Counted from the stretch's first letter, positions 8,585 to 17,485 are shown. The stretch: DNA of 64,000 bases from Candidatus Bipolaricaulis sibiricus (GCA_004102645.1 CP034928.1:1480153-1544152), one strand, 5' to 3'. Numbers and translations: made by a program. Notes: generated by a model not told the origin, from the letters alone.

Positions 8585-9915
8585 TGGACATCCTCAACCG
8601 AGTCGGGAGCAAGGCCGAGGCTGCGGAGCTCTACGAAGAACTGCGCGGGGGGATCGCGGTCAGCTTCAACGGCGGCGAAATCGAGACCGCGGGATCGGAG
8701 ACCGTCCTTGGGCGGGCCCTGCGCGTGATCGCGGGGGGGAAGCTCGGGTTTGCCTCCACCGCCGGCGGGAGCGACGACGCGCTCGTCGCGTCCGCCCTCG
8801 GCGCGGCATCCCATGGCGACCCAGCTCCGTTCCGATTCGCGGCCGGCGACAGGACGCCCGTGGTCCCGGTCCCCGTGCTCGATCCGGCGGTCGAAGCGAT
8901 TGGGGTGGACCAGCTCATCGCGTGGGGCGAGGAGGCGGTCCGGCGGATCAACGGGGAGTTCCCCCATCTGATCGTCAACGCCTCCCTCGGACGGGGAACG
9001 ATCGAGGTCGTGGTGCGCACCTCGACCGGCGCGGAGCGACGCGAGAAGCGGTCGTACCTCTCGATGTCTGTGTCCGCAGAACAGATCAAGAAGGGCGACA
9101 TCTGGTCCGTGTACGGGTCCCAGTTCGTGCGCCGCGCGGCGGACCTCGATCGCGACGCCCTGCTCGACGATGTCCTCCGCCAGCTCCGCTGGGGCAGCGC
9201 CATCGCCGCCCCCCCCACCGGCACCCCACCGGTCCTGTTCATGCCGACCGGGGTTCCCGTCCTCCTCCTCCCGCTGATGACGGGGTTCTCGGGGATGTCG
9301 GTGTTCCTCGGGACCTCGCCGCTCAAGGGCCGGCTTGGGGAAGCGGCGTTCGACGAGCGGTTCTCGCTCACCGACGATGGCGTGATCCCGTTCGGTCCGC
9401 GGTCGCGAACGTTCGACGACGAGGGAGTCCCCGCCGGGCGGCTTCCGTTGGTCGAGAGGGGCGTGATCCGAAGCTTCTACTACGACCTCCGGGCCGCGGC
9501 GCTGGCCCAGGCCACCTCCACCGGCAACGGGATCAAGGGCAGTCCGCTGGGCGGGGGAGGGTTCCGCGTTCCCCCGGGCCCCGCGCCGCGCAACCTCGTC
9601 CTCGCCCCCGGCGCAGGCTCGCTCGACGACCTCATCCGCGAGATGAAGGACGGGCTCGTGGTGGCTGGCGTCCTCGGCCTCGGGCAGGGCAACGTCCACT
9701 CGGGCGCGTTCTCGAACAACGTCGGCGTGGGGTTCGCCGTGAAGGGCGGCAAGGTCGTGGGCCGGGTCAAGAACACGATGATCGCCGGCAACGCCTACAA
9801 CGTGCTCAAAGAGGGCATCCGGGCGATCGGGAGTACCCCCGAGTGGGTGTTCGGCGGGCTCCACCTTCCTCCGCTGCTCGTGGAGCGGGTCAGCGTGGTC
9901 GCCCAGCAGCCTTGA
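8581..9915 (+). CDS. tldE: TldE/PmbA, partner of TldD
   Basis: Non-catalytic partner of the TldD/TldE protease. 444 residues; it lacks the HExxxH motif present in TldD and carries the family's C-terminal block SGAFSNNVGVGFAVKGGKVVGRVKNTMIAGNAYN. Two ATGs lie side by side (8581 and 8584); the first overlaps the tldD stop as ATGA. The gene's TGA stop lies inside the -35 element of the next promoter, so the yhbD unit begins directly at its end. Confidence 0.94.
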   Translation: MMDILNRVGSKAEAAELYEELRGGIAVSFNGGEIETAGSETVLGRALRVIAGGKLGFASTAGGSDDALVASALGAASHGDPAPFRFAAGDRTPVVPVPVLDPAVEAIGVDQLIAWGEEAVRRINGEFPHLIVNASLGRGTIEVVVRTSTGAERREKRSYLSMSVSAEQIKKGDIWSVYGSQFVRRAADLDRDALLDDVLRQLRWGSAIAAPPTGTPPVLFMPTGVPVLLLPLMTGFSGMSVFLGTSPLKGRLGEAAFDERFSLTDDGVIPFGPRSRTFDDEGVPAGRLPLVERGVIRSFYYDLRAAALAQATSTGNGIKGSPLGGGGFRVPPGPAPRNLVLAPGAGSLDDLIREMKDGLVVAGVLGLGQGNVHSGAFSNNVGVGFAVKGGKVVGRVKNTMIAGNAYNVLKEGIRAIGSTPEWVFGGLHLPPLLVERVSVVAQQP

Positions 9916-9940
9916 CATTGTAACAGTGTTCTGTTACACT
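9912..9940 (+). promoter_or_regulatory. sigma70-type promoter of yhbD unit
   Basis: TTGACA (9912-9917), a 17-nt spacer and TACACT (9935-9940): a near-consensus promoter whose -35 overlaps the tldE stop codon. The spacer carries the inverted repeat listed next. Confidence 0.85.
9919..9938 (+). promoter_or_regulatory. perfect inverted-repeat operator in promoter spacer
   Basis: TGTAACAG-N4-CTGTTACA, a perfect 8-bp inverted repeat that fills the promoter spacer and covers the first four bases of the -10 box. A dimeric regulator here would block RNA polymerase directly. The first gene it controls encodes a protein with a MerR-like helix-turn-helix, so autoregulation is likely but unproven. Confidence 0.8.
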
Positions 9941-9982
9941 GCCCTCCGTGGTGCCCGGAGCGCCGCATCCGGAGGGGGAACG

Positions 9983-10621
9983 ATGGACGAGGATCTGATC
10001 GCAAAGAAGGACGTCCTGGAGCAAGCCGGGATCTCGTACGGCCAGCTGTACCGGTGGAAGCGGAAGGGCCTCATCCCCGAGGCGTGGTTCATCCGCAAGG
10101 CCACGGTCACAGGGCAAGAGACGTTCTTTCCCCGCGACAAGATCCTGGCCCGGATCGAGCAGATCCGTTCCCTCAAGGAGGAGCAGTCCCTGGACGAGCT
10201 TGTGCAGATCCTCGCTCCCGAGACGGCACCCGAGTCCGTGAAGCACGACGATCCGACCGCGCTGTCCCCGATCGGAGCCGAGGGCCGCAAGTTGCTGTGG
10301 AAGGACCGGGGGTACACGTTCGGGGAGCTGGTGGCGCTGGCGTGCGGAGTCCACGCCCTGCGGTCCGGGACCCGGCCAGCCGAGGCCAAGCTCCTCGTGG
10401 ACCTCGTGCGTGCGGAGGAGGCCGTCGTCCGCACGCCGACGGGGATGACCGTCGTGCTGGGGGAGAAGTCCCTCGAACAGGAAGGGTTTTCCGTGCGACT
10501 CACGCTGGGGGTGCTCGGGCACGAGCCCCTCAAACTCGACCGGGAGTCGCGCGTCAAGCACCGGGTCGACCTGGAGCAGATCACAGAGCACGTGAAGCTG
10601 GCGTTGAGGGAGGTGGCGTAG
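9983..10621 (+). CDS. yhbD: YhbD-like protein (DUF4004) with MerR-like HTH
   Basis: 212 residues; the N-terminal stretch MDEDLIAKKDVLEQAGISYG and the following RWKRKGLIPEAWFIRKATVT closely match the Bacillus YhbD/DUF4004 family, in which a MerR-type helix-turn-helix (about residues 14-32) precedes a predicted regulatory domain. ATG 9983 has GGAGGGGG 4 nt upstream; the 19-residue upstream extension in the same frame covers the promoter and is rejected. It is directly followed by a bactofilin-like gene and a small membrane protein, the same neighbourhood as Bacillus yhbD-yhbE-yhbF. It is the likely regulator of its own operon. Confidence 0.88.
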   Translation: MDEDLIAKKDVLEQAGISYGQLYRWKRKGLIPEAWFIRKATVTGQETFFPRDKILARIEQIRSLKEEQSLDELVQILAPETAPESVKHDDPTALSPIGAEGRKLLWKDRGYTFGELVALACGVHALRSGTRPAEAKLLVDLVRAEEAVVRTPTGMTVVLGEKSLEQEGFSVRLTLGVLGHEPLKLDRESRVKHRVDLEQITEHVKLALREVA

Positions 10622-11350
10622 ATGGAAGCCCAAAGCATCTCCATCTCCGGGTCCGGACGCGTTTCGGGGGGGGAATACACCCAGGTCCGCATCTCCGGCT
10701 CCGGGCGGGTGGAAGGCGACGTCGTGGCCCAAGAGATCCGCGTGTCCGGGGCAGCCCGGTTCCACGGTGACGTGAAGGCGAAGGAGATCGGCGTCTCCGG
10801 GGCCGGGAAGTTCTCGGGCCGCGTCGAGGCCGACGTGCTCGTCACCTCCGGAAGCTGCGGCATCGAGGGCGACGCCGAGGTCAAGGAACTCCGCTCCTCC
10901 GGTGCCCAACGGATCGGAGGCAGCTTCCGCGGGCACTACGTCCGCGTGAGCGGTGTGCTCCACGTGGCACGCGACCTCGAGACCGACGTGTTCACGTCGT
11001 CCGGCAAGTTCGAGATCGGGGGCCTGTTGAGCGCGGACCGCGTCGAGATCAAGCTCGTCGGGGACAGCCGAGCACAGGAGATCGGCGGGGAGAACATCGA
11101 CATCCGCGCCAGCTCCGGGTTCAGCTTCGGGTTCAGCCTCACCCGCGGGCTCCAGTTCGGGGTCGGCATTGGCACCCTCGTCGTGAAGCAGATCGAGGGC
11201 GACAACGTCCACCTCGAGGCCACCACCGCCGAGGTCGTGCGCGGCAAAGTCGTCCGCATCGGCCCCGCGTGCCGAATCGGCCGCGTGGAGTACACCGAGT
11301 CCCTCGAGGTGCACCCCGAGGCGGCGGTTGGCGAGAGGATCAAGCGATGA
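10622..11350 (+). CDS. bactofilin-like (YhbE/YhbF-type) polymer-forming protein
   Basis: 242 residues. The N-terminal half is a run of short beta-helix repeats of the type ISGSGRVEGDV, IRVSGAARFHGDV, IGVSGAGKFSGRV and LVTSGSCGIEGDA, characteristic of bactofilins (DUF583), cytoskeletal proteins that polymerise at the membrane without nucleotide. The C-terminal part continues with irregular repeats (VVKQIEGDNVHLEATTAEVVRGK). The ATG follows the yhbD stop without a gap, and its own stop overlaps the next gene as ATGA. The YhbE/F-like grouping rests on repeat pattern and gene order. Confidence 0.85.
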   Translation: MEAQSISISGSGRVSGGEYTQVRISGSGRVEGDVVAQEIRVSGAARFHGDVKAKEIGVSGAGKFSGRVEADVLVTSGSCGIEGDAEVKELRSSGAQRIGGSFRGHYVRVSGVLHVARDLETDVFTSSGKFEIGGLLSADRVEIKLVGDSRAQEIGGENIDIRASSGFSFGFSLTRGLQFGVGIGTLVVKQIEGDNVHLEATTAEVVRGKVVRIGPACRIGRVEYTESLEVHPEAAVGERIKR

Positions 11351-11595
11351 TCATCGGGGCGATCCTACGGCTCATCGGCGGCGTGATCGGCCTTGTGGGG
11401 GGGCTCATCGGAGCGGTGTTCGGCGCCGGGGGAGCCCTGCTCGCCGCCGTCGTGCTCGTGCCGTTGCTCGTGTTGGGCATCCTCCTCGTGGTGGGGTTGC
11501 TCCTGATCCCCGTGCTGCTCCCGATCGTCCTCGTCGCGGTCGGGATCTGGGTCGTGTGGCGGATCGTCACTCCCGGCCGAGCACGCGTGCGGTAG
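11347..11595 (+). CDS. small hydrophobic membrane protein of bactofilin operon
   Basis: 82 residues, almost entirely hydrophobic: two or three long Gly/Val/Leu helices (VIGLVGGLIGAVFGAGGALL, LVPLLVLGILLVVGLLLIPV) and a basic tail RIVTPGRARVR that would face the cytoplasm. The ATG overlaps the bactofilin stop by 4 nt. It could anchor the bactofilin polymer to the membrane, an inference from gene order only. Confidence 0.75.
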   Translation: MIIGAILRLIGGVIGLVGGLIGAVFGAGGALLAAVVLVPLLVLGILLVVGLLLIPVLLPIVLVAVGIWVVWRIVTPGRARVR

Positions 11596-11979
11596 ATCCC
11601 TAGCGCAGACCAGCCACGTCCCGCCGGCCGTGAGCCGCGATCCGCGGGCCCCGTCCCCCAGCTCTGCTCTCCCTGTGCACGACGGCCGCCGCCGGGGGGC
11701 CTGTGACCTCGGACCCCGCAACCGCGTGCCGGGCCCGTCGGGGGTGAACCCCTGCCCGACCGAACGTCCGATCCCCTCCGCCGGCGTGAGGCCAGGCGTC
11801 CCTCGGCCCGCGAGGAGCGCACCGCGACCTGAACGGGTATAGTCGGAACATGATCCCAGCCTGCTGTGGGGATGCAGAGCGCAGCGGCCCCGGGTCGGCG
11901 ACGCGCCAGACCCGGGTTCCACGGAGCGGTCCCGCGCCCTTCACCCCCCGCGGTGACGTAGCCCAACAAGGAGAGCCCG
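11596..11979. other. intergenic stretch, no gene
   Basis: 384 bp between the bactofilin unit and the DUF885 gene. Open frames here are short and lack ribosome sites. A TATAGT hexamer at 11838-11843 could be the -10 of the DUF885 promoter, but no good -35 is seen. No repeat of the window's families is present. Confidence 0.5.
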
Positions 11980-13629
11980 ATGCCCAAGCCCACTGAAGCC
12001 GAGTTCTACGCCGCCGTAGAGCGCTTCTTCGGTCAGATGCTCGAGGAAGTCCCCGTGGCCGCGACCCAGTTCGGCGACCACCGGTTCGACCACCGGCTTG
12101 GCGACCACAGCGCTGCCGCCCGAGCCCGGCAGGAGAAGCTCCTCCGGGAAGCGCTCGCCCAGCTCACCGAGCTCGACGTCGCCGGGTGGTCCCTCGACGC
12201 CCGCATCGACCGAACCCTCATGCTGCACCTCGTGAAGTCGTTCCTGCGCGGCTTCGAGAAGCTGCGGGGCCACGAGCGGAGCCCGGGGATGTACATCAAT
12301 GAGTGCCTTGGCGGGGTGTTCCTCCTGTTGGTGCGCAGCTTCGCCCCGTTCCGCGTGCGGATGAGGAGCGTCCTCGGCCGGCTCCGGGAGGTCCCCCGGG
12401 TGCTCGCCCAGGGCAAGGAGAACATCGTTCCAGAAAAGGTCCCTGCCGTATGGGCCGAGGTCGCCCTCGAGGGGGCCCGGCGGGGACTGGTGTTGTTCAA
12501 CGTTGTCATCCCCCTGTTGAGCCTGCGCACCCCGCTCCTGTTCCCGAAGGTCCTCGTGGCGAGCCGGAGGGCGGCCAAGGCGCTCCGCGACTACTGCCGA
12601 TTCCTGGAGCGCGACGTCCTTCCCAAGGCGCGGGGCGAGTTCGCGGTCGGCAAGGAGCTGTTCGAGGAAATCCTCCGCGAGGACCACATGCTCGACTACA
12701 CGGCCGATGGGTTGCTCGAGCAAGGCTGGAAGCTGTTCAACGACACCCTGGCCCAGATGGAGACCGTCGCCGCGAAGGCCGCGCCGGGGAAGACGGCCCG
12801 CGAGATCCTCGACGAAGCGAAGAAGAACCACCCCCAGAGGGGCGAGCTCCTGTCCGTCTACCGCCGCGAGGTGGCACGCGTCCGCCAGTTCGTCATCGAT
12901 CGCGCGATCGTCACCATCCCCGAAGGGGAGAAGCTGCAGATCCGGGCCACCCCGCCCTCGATGCGGCCCGTCATTCCCTACGCGGCGTACATGATGCCGG
13001 GCCCCCTAGAGAAGAAGCAGGAAGGGATTTTCCTCGTGACGCCCGTCGATCGGTGGATGCCCCGCAAGGCCCAGGAAGAGAAGCTTCAGGGCCACAACTA
13101 CGCGAAGATCCCCGTGACCGCCCTCCACGAGGCGTACCCCGGCCATCACCTCCAGCTCGTGTACGCCAACCGCCACACGAAGACCCTTCCCCGCAAGCTC
13201 GGGTCGGCCCTGTCCTCGCTGTTCGTCGAGGGGTGGGCGTTCTACTGCGAGGAGCTGATGGAGGAGCTGGGGTACATCCGCGAGCCCGTGCAGAAGCTGG
13301 CGCGACTGAAGGACCAGCTGTGGCGCGCGGCGCGGATCATCCTCGACGTGTCCCTCCACACGGGGGCGATGACCCCCGACCAAGCGATCGACTTCCTGGT
13401 CGAGAAGGTAGGTCTGGAGCGAACGAATGCCCGGGCGGAGGTTCTCCGGTACACGTCAAGCCCCACCCAGCCCATGAGCTACCTCATCGGCAAGCTGGAG
13501 ATCCTCAAGGTGATCGAGGAGTACAAGCGGCGGAACCCCAAGGCCACGATGCGCGAGACCCACGACTCCATCCTCGCCTGCGGGTCGCTGCCCCCGAAGC
13601 TCCTCGCCGAGCGGCTGCTCGGGGGGTAG
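11980..13629 (+). CDS. DUF885 family putative metallopeptidase
   Basis: 549 residues of the DUF885 family, a predicted gluzincin-like zinc peptidase group. The motif HEAYPGHHLQ (about residues 383-392) supplies the HExxPGHH signature, and WAFYCEELMEELGY further on gives the likely third ligand region. The N-terminal helical part (TQFGDHRFDHRLGDHS) is also typical. AAGGAGAG lies just upstream of ATG 11980. No signal peptide is seen, so a cytoplasmic location is likely. Substrates are unknown; the family is annotated as carboxypeptidase-like from distant homology. Confidence 0.88.
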   Translation: MPKPTEAEFYAAVERFFGQMLEEVPVAATQFGDHRFDHRLGDHSAAARARQEKLLREALAQLTELDVAGWSLDARIDRTLMLHLVKSFLRGFEKLRGHERSPGMYINECLGGVFLLLVRSFAPFRVRMRSVLGRLREVPRVLAQGKENIVPEKVPAVWAEVALEGARRGLVLFNVVIPLLSLRTPLLFPKVLVASRRAAKALRDYCRFLERDVLPKARGEFAVGKELFEEILREDHMLDYTADGLLEQGWKLFNDTLAQMETVAAKAAPGKTAREILDEAKKNHPQRGELLSVYRREVARVRQFVIDRAIVTIPEGEKLQIRATPPSMRPVIPYAAYMMPGPLEKKQEGIFLVTPVDRWMPRKAQEEKLQGHNYAKIPVTALHEAYPGHHLQLVYANRHTKTLPRKLGSALSSLFVEGWAFYCEELMEELGYIREPVQKLARLKDQLWRAARIILDVSLHTGAMTPDQAIDFLVEKVGLERTNARAEVLRYTSSPTQPMSYLIGKLEILKVIEEYKRRNPKATMRETHDSILACGSLPPKLLAERLLGG

Positions 13630-13905
13630 GAACGTCAGCGGGAGGGCGCGCCCGGAAGAGGCACCCGGGGGCGGTGGGCGCTCCTCGCGCGGGCGGTGCT
13701 GCGGGTCCGACGCCCGTCCGCGGCGCGCTCGGCCTGCCGCGGGGCCCGATCCTCCGCCCTTGGCTCATGGAGCGGGACGTCATCGCTCACCCCTCCCGCG
13801 GCGGGAGGACGGCCAAGGCGACCCAGACCGAGAACCTGCAACCGTCGGCCCGTGCCCCCCGCGCCCCGGGCCGCTCCACCCGCAGGGGGTCCTCCGGCTC
13901 GCCCG

Positions 13906-15300
13906 TCAGCCGCTGTGGAGCGGGCGGCCGAGGAGGGCGAGCGCTGCCTCCCACAGCCCTTCCGGAAACGTGGGGTGGGCGTGGACCGTCTCCGCGAGCG
14001 CGTCCGCCGTCAGACCCGCCTGAATCGCCAGCGTTGCCTCGGCGACGAGATCCGAGGCGTGGGCCCCGACGAACTCCGCCCCGATCACCTTCCCGGCAGG
14101 ATCGGCCACGACCTGCACGTGCCCCTCGGGCTCTCCCTCCGCCCATGCCCGGCCGAGCGCCGCCAGCGGAAACCGGCCCACGCGCAGCCCCTGCGCCGCC
14201 GCCTCGTCGACCGGAACCCCCACCAGCGCCACCTCGGGCTGGGTGAAGATCGCCTGGGGCACGGCCCACTCGACCCGTTCCTCCTGCCCACAGGCGACGT
14301 GCGAGGACGCTCCTCGCGCGGCCAGTTCCTCGGCGACGAGAAGGCCCTCGTGCGATGCCTTGTGGGCAAGCATCCACCCGCCGCGCAGATCCCCGATCGC
14401 GTACACGCCCGGTGCCGCCGCGAACCTCTCGTCCGTAACGGCGAAGCCCCTTTCCATGCGGACGCCGACTGCATCCAGCCCGGCGCTGTCCGTTGCCGCC
14501 CTCCGTCCCACCGCCACCAGCACCGCATCGGCCGGGATCTCCTCCTCGCCGGCCCCCGACCGCACGACGATCCCGTGGGGCGTGAGCCGCTCGGCGCGCA
14601 CCCCCAACCGCACTCCGATCCCCTGCGCGGCGAGCGCACGGCGCAGGACCGACTCCCCACGGCGGGACAGGCCCACGCCAGGCAGCAGGCGATCCAACAG
14701 CTCCACCACCGTCACCTCGCTCCCGAGGCGGCGGTACACCGTGCCCAGCTCCAGCCCGATCACCCCGCCCCCGATCACGACCAACCGCTCCGGGACGCGC
14801 GTCAGTCGCAACGCATCCGACGAAGACCACACGCGCTCTCCGTCGAACGGGAACCCCGGCAGCTCCACCGGGCGCGACCCCGTCGCGAGAACGATCGTCT
14901 GGGCCCCCACCTCCCGTTCCCCATCTCCCGATCGAATGCGAACGCGGCCCGGGCCGGCGATCGTGGCCTCGCCCACCACCACCTCCACCTTCGCCCCGGC
15001 AAGGAGCTTCGCCACGCCACCTCGCAGTCCGTCCACCACCTCCCCGACCCACGATCGCAGGCGGTCGAGGTCCACCGCCGCGTCGAGCGCGATCCCCATC
15101 CGGGCGAACGTGGCCCGATGGCCCAGCGGCGCCGTGGCCGCGTACAGCGCCTTGGTGGGGATGCACCCCTCGTTCAGGCACGTCCCGCCGAGGTGCCGCT
15201 TCTCGACGAGGACCGTCTCCACCCCGAGCTGCCCCAGCCGACGAGCAGCGACGTACCCCGCGGGCCCACCGCCCACTACCACGACCTGCGCCCGTTCCAT
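13906..15300 (-). CDS. lpdA: dihydrolipoyl dehydrogenase-type disulfide reductase
   Basis: FAD-dependent pyridine nucleotide-disulfide oxidoreductase; it reoxidises dihydrolipoyl groups of 2-oxoacid dehydrogenases or the glycine cleavage system. 464 residues. Visible: the FAD-binding VVVVGGGPAGYVAARRLG (6-23), the redox pair in GGTCLNEGCIPTK (C41 and C46), the NAD-binding VVIGGGVIGLELG, the FAD site GVYAIGDLRGGWMLAHKA, and the catalytic HPTFPE (H442, E447). No E1/E2 genes lie nearby, so the partner complex is elsewhere. There is no ribosome site; TACACT ends 6 nt before the ATG, suggesting a leaderless message. The in-frame extension to 15693 is rejected. Confidence 0.93.
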   Translation of the reverse strand: MERAQVVVVGGGPAGYVAARRLGQLGVETVLVEKRHLGGTCLNEGCIPTKALYAATAPLGHRATFARMGIALDAAVDLDRLRSWVGEVVDGLRGGVAKLLAGAKVEVVVGEATIAGPGRVRIRSGDGEREVGAQTIVLATGSRPVELPGFPFDGERVWSSSDALRLTRVPERLVVIGGGVIGLELGTVYRRLGSEVTVVELLDRLLPGVGLSRRGESVLRRALAAQGIGVRLGVRAERLTPHGIVVRSGAGEEEIPADAVLVAVGRRAATDSAGLDAVGVRMERGFAVTDERFAAAPGVYAIGDLRGGWMLAHKASHEGLLVAEELAARGASSHVACGQEERVEWAVPQAIFTQPEVALVGVPVDEAAAQGLRVGRFPLAALGRAWAEGEPEGHVQVVADPAGKVIGAEFVGAHASDLVAEATLAIQAGLTADALAETVHAHPTFPEGLWEAALALLGRPLHSG

Positions 15301-15306
15301 GGCCCC

Positions 15307-15312
15307 AGTGTA
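15307..15312 (-). promoter_or_regulatory. -10 box directly upstream of lpdA start
   Basis: TACACT on the minus strand, 6 nt before the ATG, with no Shine-Dalgarno sequence between them. No convincing -35 is seen. Confidence 0.55.
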
Positions 15313-15520
15313 CCCGACCGCTCGCGCGGGCAGGCCGGAGCGGGGGGCACGGGGCGGCGGGAAGGACACCGTGGTCCGGGGACCGTGGTCCGTCGCCCCG
15401 ATCCCTGCTCCATCCCCTCCCCCGAGCCCGACTCCCGCCCCTGGCCCACCCCTACCGGGGTGGGGGTGGACCGATGGCAGCACCCCCGCCGTGGGGTAAA
15501 CTGGCGGGGTGGAGGTTCCG

Positions 15521-16141
15521 ATGAAACGACTCTCGCTCTTCGCGTGTGTGATCGGTGGTTCCCTCGTACTGGGGGGGTGTCTGGGTCCTGTCGCCCCGGC
15601 GTTGCAGGCGGTGATCGCGACCGTTCCCCACCCCGCCCAGGGGGAGTACCCGCTTGCCGTGACCTTCGACGGCAGCCGCTCCGGCGGGGACATCGTCGAC
15701 TACCTGTGGACGTTCGGCGACGGAACGAGCTCGTCCGGTGTCGTCACGTCGCACACCTACCTCGATCAGGGCACCTACTCGGTGTTCCTGACCGTGGTCG
15801 CCCGCGACGGAGCCACCGACCAGGCCTCGACGGTGGTCACCGTCCACTCGAAGCGGCCCATCGCCCAGTTCGCGATCTACCCATCCGCCGACGTCCGAGC
15901 CGGCGAGGAGGTCACGTTCAACGCCGCCGCCTCCTACGACCCCGACGGAACGATCGCCGAGTACCAGTGGGACTTCGGCGACGGCACCTGGCGCTCGACG
16001 AGCCTCTCCACGATCACCCACACGTTCCGCGATGCCGGTCAGTACACCGTGACGCTCGTCGTGAAGGACGCCGAGGGGGTCCTGTCCCTCCCCGCGATCC
16101 GGACCCTGCCGGTGAGCCGCGGCGGGTGCTGTGGGAACTGA
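15521..16141 (+). CDS. PKD-domain lipoprotein
   Basis: 206 residues. The lipobox LVLGGC within a short signal peptide (MKRLSLFACVIGGSLVLGGC) marks it for lipidation and membrane anchoring. Two PKD domains follow, each ending with the typical WTFGDGT / WDFGDGT and HTY or HTF motif (about residues 30-115 and 120-200). PKD modules mediate protein or carbohydrate contacts at the cell surface. GGAGG sits 5 nt before ATG 15521; a GTG at 15509 is a weaker alternative. The stop overlaps the endonuclease V fusion gene by 11 nt, although no functional link is evident. Confidence 0.88.
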   Translation: MKRLSLFACVIGGSLVLGGCLGPVAPALQAVIATVPHPAQGEYPLAVTFDGSRSGGDIVDYLWTFGDGTSSSGVVTSHTYLDQGTYSVFLTVVARDGATDQASTVVTVHSKRPIAQFAIYPSADVRAGEEVTFNAAASYDPDGTIAEYQWDFGDGTWRSTSLSTITHTFRDAGQYTVTLVVKDAEGVLSLPAIRTLPVSRGGCCGN

Positions 16142-17099
16142 GATCGAGGTCCCAGACATCCAGCGCACCCTGGGGGAGTTGGTTCGTTCCGTCCCGCCGG
16201 GCCGCGTCACCACCTACCGCGCCCTCGCCGAGGCCCTCGGCGACCCGGGCTCCGCAGCGTTCGTGGCCCATTGGATCGCGTCGGCAGAGGCCGAAGGGCT
16301 TCCCGTCCACCGCGTCGTCCATTCCTCTGGCGCGGTGGGCCGCGTGGGGGGGGGAACCCAAGATCAGGCCGCGGCCTCCCTGGCCGCGGAAGGAGTACGG
16401 GTCGTTGGATCGCGGGTCGATCCGCTGGCCCGGTACTTCGTGTGGGAGTTCCCGACCGACCGCCCGCTGGCCCGTCTGCAACAGGAGCAGGCGGCGATCG
16501 CCCAGCGGGTCGTCCTCGCCCCCCTGCCCGAGGTCCACACGATCGGGGCCCTCGACGTGGCCTACACGGGTCGGGACGCCGTGGCCGCGTTCGTGCTCGC
16601 CAGCGCCGACGGAGAAGTCCTCGAACAGGTCACCGTGCGGACCCCGGCACCCTTTCCCTACATCTCGACCTACCTCGCGTACCGCGAGCTCCCCGCCCTT
16701 CTTGCTGCGGTGGAGGCCGCCGATCAGGCCGGCTGGAACGCCGACGTGCTTCTCGTCGACGGCAACGGCATCCTTCACCCCCGCCGCGCCGGGATCGCGA
16801 CCCACCTCGGCGTCCTTCTCGACCGCCCCACCGTTGGGGTGGCCAAGGGGCACCTCTGCGGCCACGCGAACACCGAGGGGATGACCGTGGGCGAGTGGCG
16901 GCCGGTGGTACTGGACGAGGAGACCGTGGGCGCGGCGATCCGCACCGACCGGAACCAGACCCTATTCGTGTCCCCGGGCCACAAGGCCGACCTCACGTCG
17001 GCGATCCTCCTCGTGCAGGACCTCACCGCGCGGACCGCCCTCCCGGCGCCCCTGCAATGGGCCCACGAGCTGGCGACAGAGACCGCCCAGTCCGCGTAG
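16131..17099 (+). CDS. alkyltransferase-like / endonuclease V fusion DNA-repair protein
   Basis: 322 residues with two repair modules. Residues 1-95 match the DNA-binding domain of O6-alkylguanine transferases (VPPGRVTTYRALAEALGD, LPVHRVVHSSGAVG), but the active PCHR motif reads PVHR, with Val59 in place of Cys, so it cannot accept alkyl groups and resembles alkyltransferase-like sensor proteins. Residues 115-320 are endonuclease V, which cuts near deaminated bases such as inosine: D142 in ALDVAY, the PYIS wedge (177-180), E186, D210 in VDGNG, H216 in LHPRR and H284. The GTG start overlaps the PKD gene by 11 nt. The C-terminus abuts the first REP array. Confidence 0.9.
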   Translation: MGTEIEVPDIQRTLGELVRSVPPGRVTTYRALAEALGDPGSAAFVAHWIASAEAEGLPVHRVVHSSGAVGRVGGGTQDQAAASLAAEGVRVVGSRVDPLARYFVWEFPTDRPLARLQQEQAAIAQRVVLAPLPEVHTIGALDVAYTGRDAVAAFVLASADGEVLEQVTVRTPAPFPYISTYLAYRELPALLAAVEAADQAGWNADVLLVDGNGILHPRRAGIATHLGVLLDRPTVGVAKGHLCGHANTEGMTVGEWRPVVLDEETVGAAIRTDRNQTLFVSPGHKADLTSAILLVQDLTARTALPAPLQWAHELATETAQSA

Positions 17100-17106
17100 C
17101 GTTCCG

Positions 17107-17485
17107 GTAGCGGCGCACCCCGTAGCGTCGCAGCTTGTCTGCGACGGCCTTGCGCGACCCCTGGCCGACGAACCGGCGTCGGGGATAAACCCCGACGCTA
17201 CGCAACCCAACGGCAACGGCGCGGGTTCCGTAGCGTCGCAGCTTGTCTGCGACGGCCTTACCCGACCGTCGCCGACGAACCGGCGTCGGGGATAAACCCC
17301 GACGCTACGAACCCCAACCCCAACGGCGCGGGTTCCGTAGCGTCGGACCCCGTGTCCGACGGCCTTACCGGTAGTAGCGTCGGACCCTGTGTCCGACGGC
17401 CTTGGCGGCCCCGCCCGAACGAACCCCAACGGCCAAACCCGAACGGCGAACCCCAACGGCCGTCGGGCATGAAGCCCGACGCTAC
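17107..17485. repeat. REP-like hairpin array 1
   Basis: About seven units. Each is a GTAG head, an 8-bp stem, a 5-nt loop and the inverse stem, then GGCC. The first clean pair is a CAG-stem unit at 17122-17149 on the plus strand and a GGG-stem unit at 17174-17201 on the minus strand. Later units have GAC stems and one GGC stem. The array ends with its CTAC touching the stop codon of the RAYT transposase gene. Short linkers of the type CGAACCCCAACGGC separate units. Confidence 0.9.

Noticed and set aside
13792-13808. CCTCCCG-N3-CGGGAGG palindrome between the DUF885 gene and lpdA
   Set aside because: Could be a terminator for either convergent gene, but it is over 90 nt from both stops and lacks a T tract on either side.
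13696-16884. 1062-codon open frame on the plus strand
   Set aside because: It crosses lpdA in antisense, the PKD lipoprotein and the endonuclease V gene in another frame; no coherent domain is encoded.
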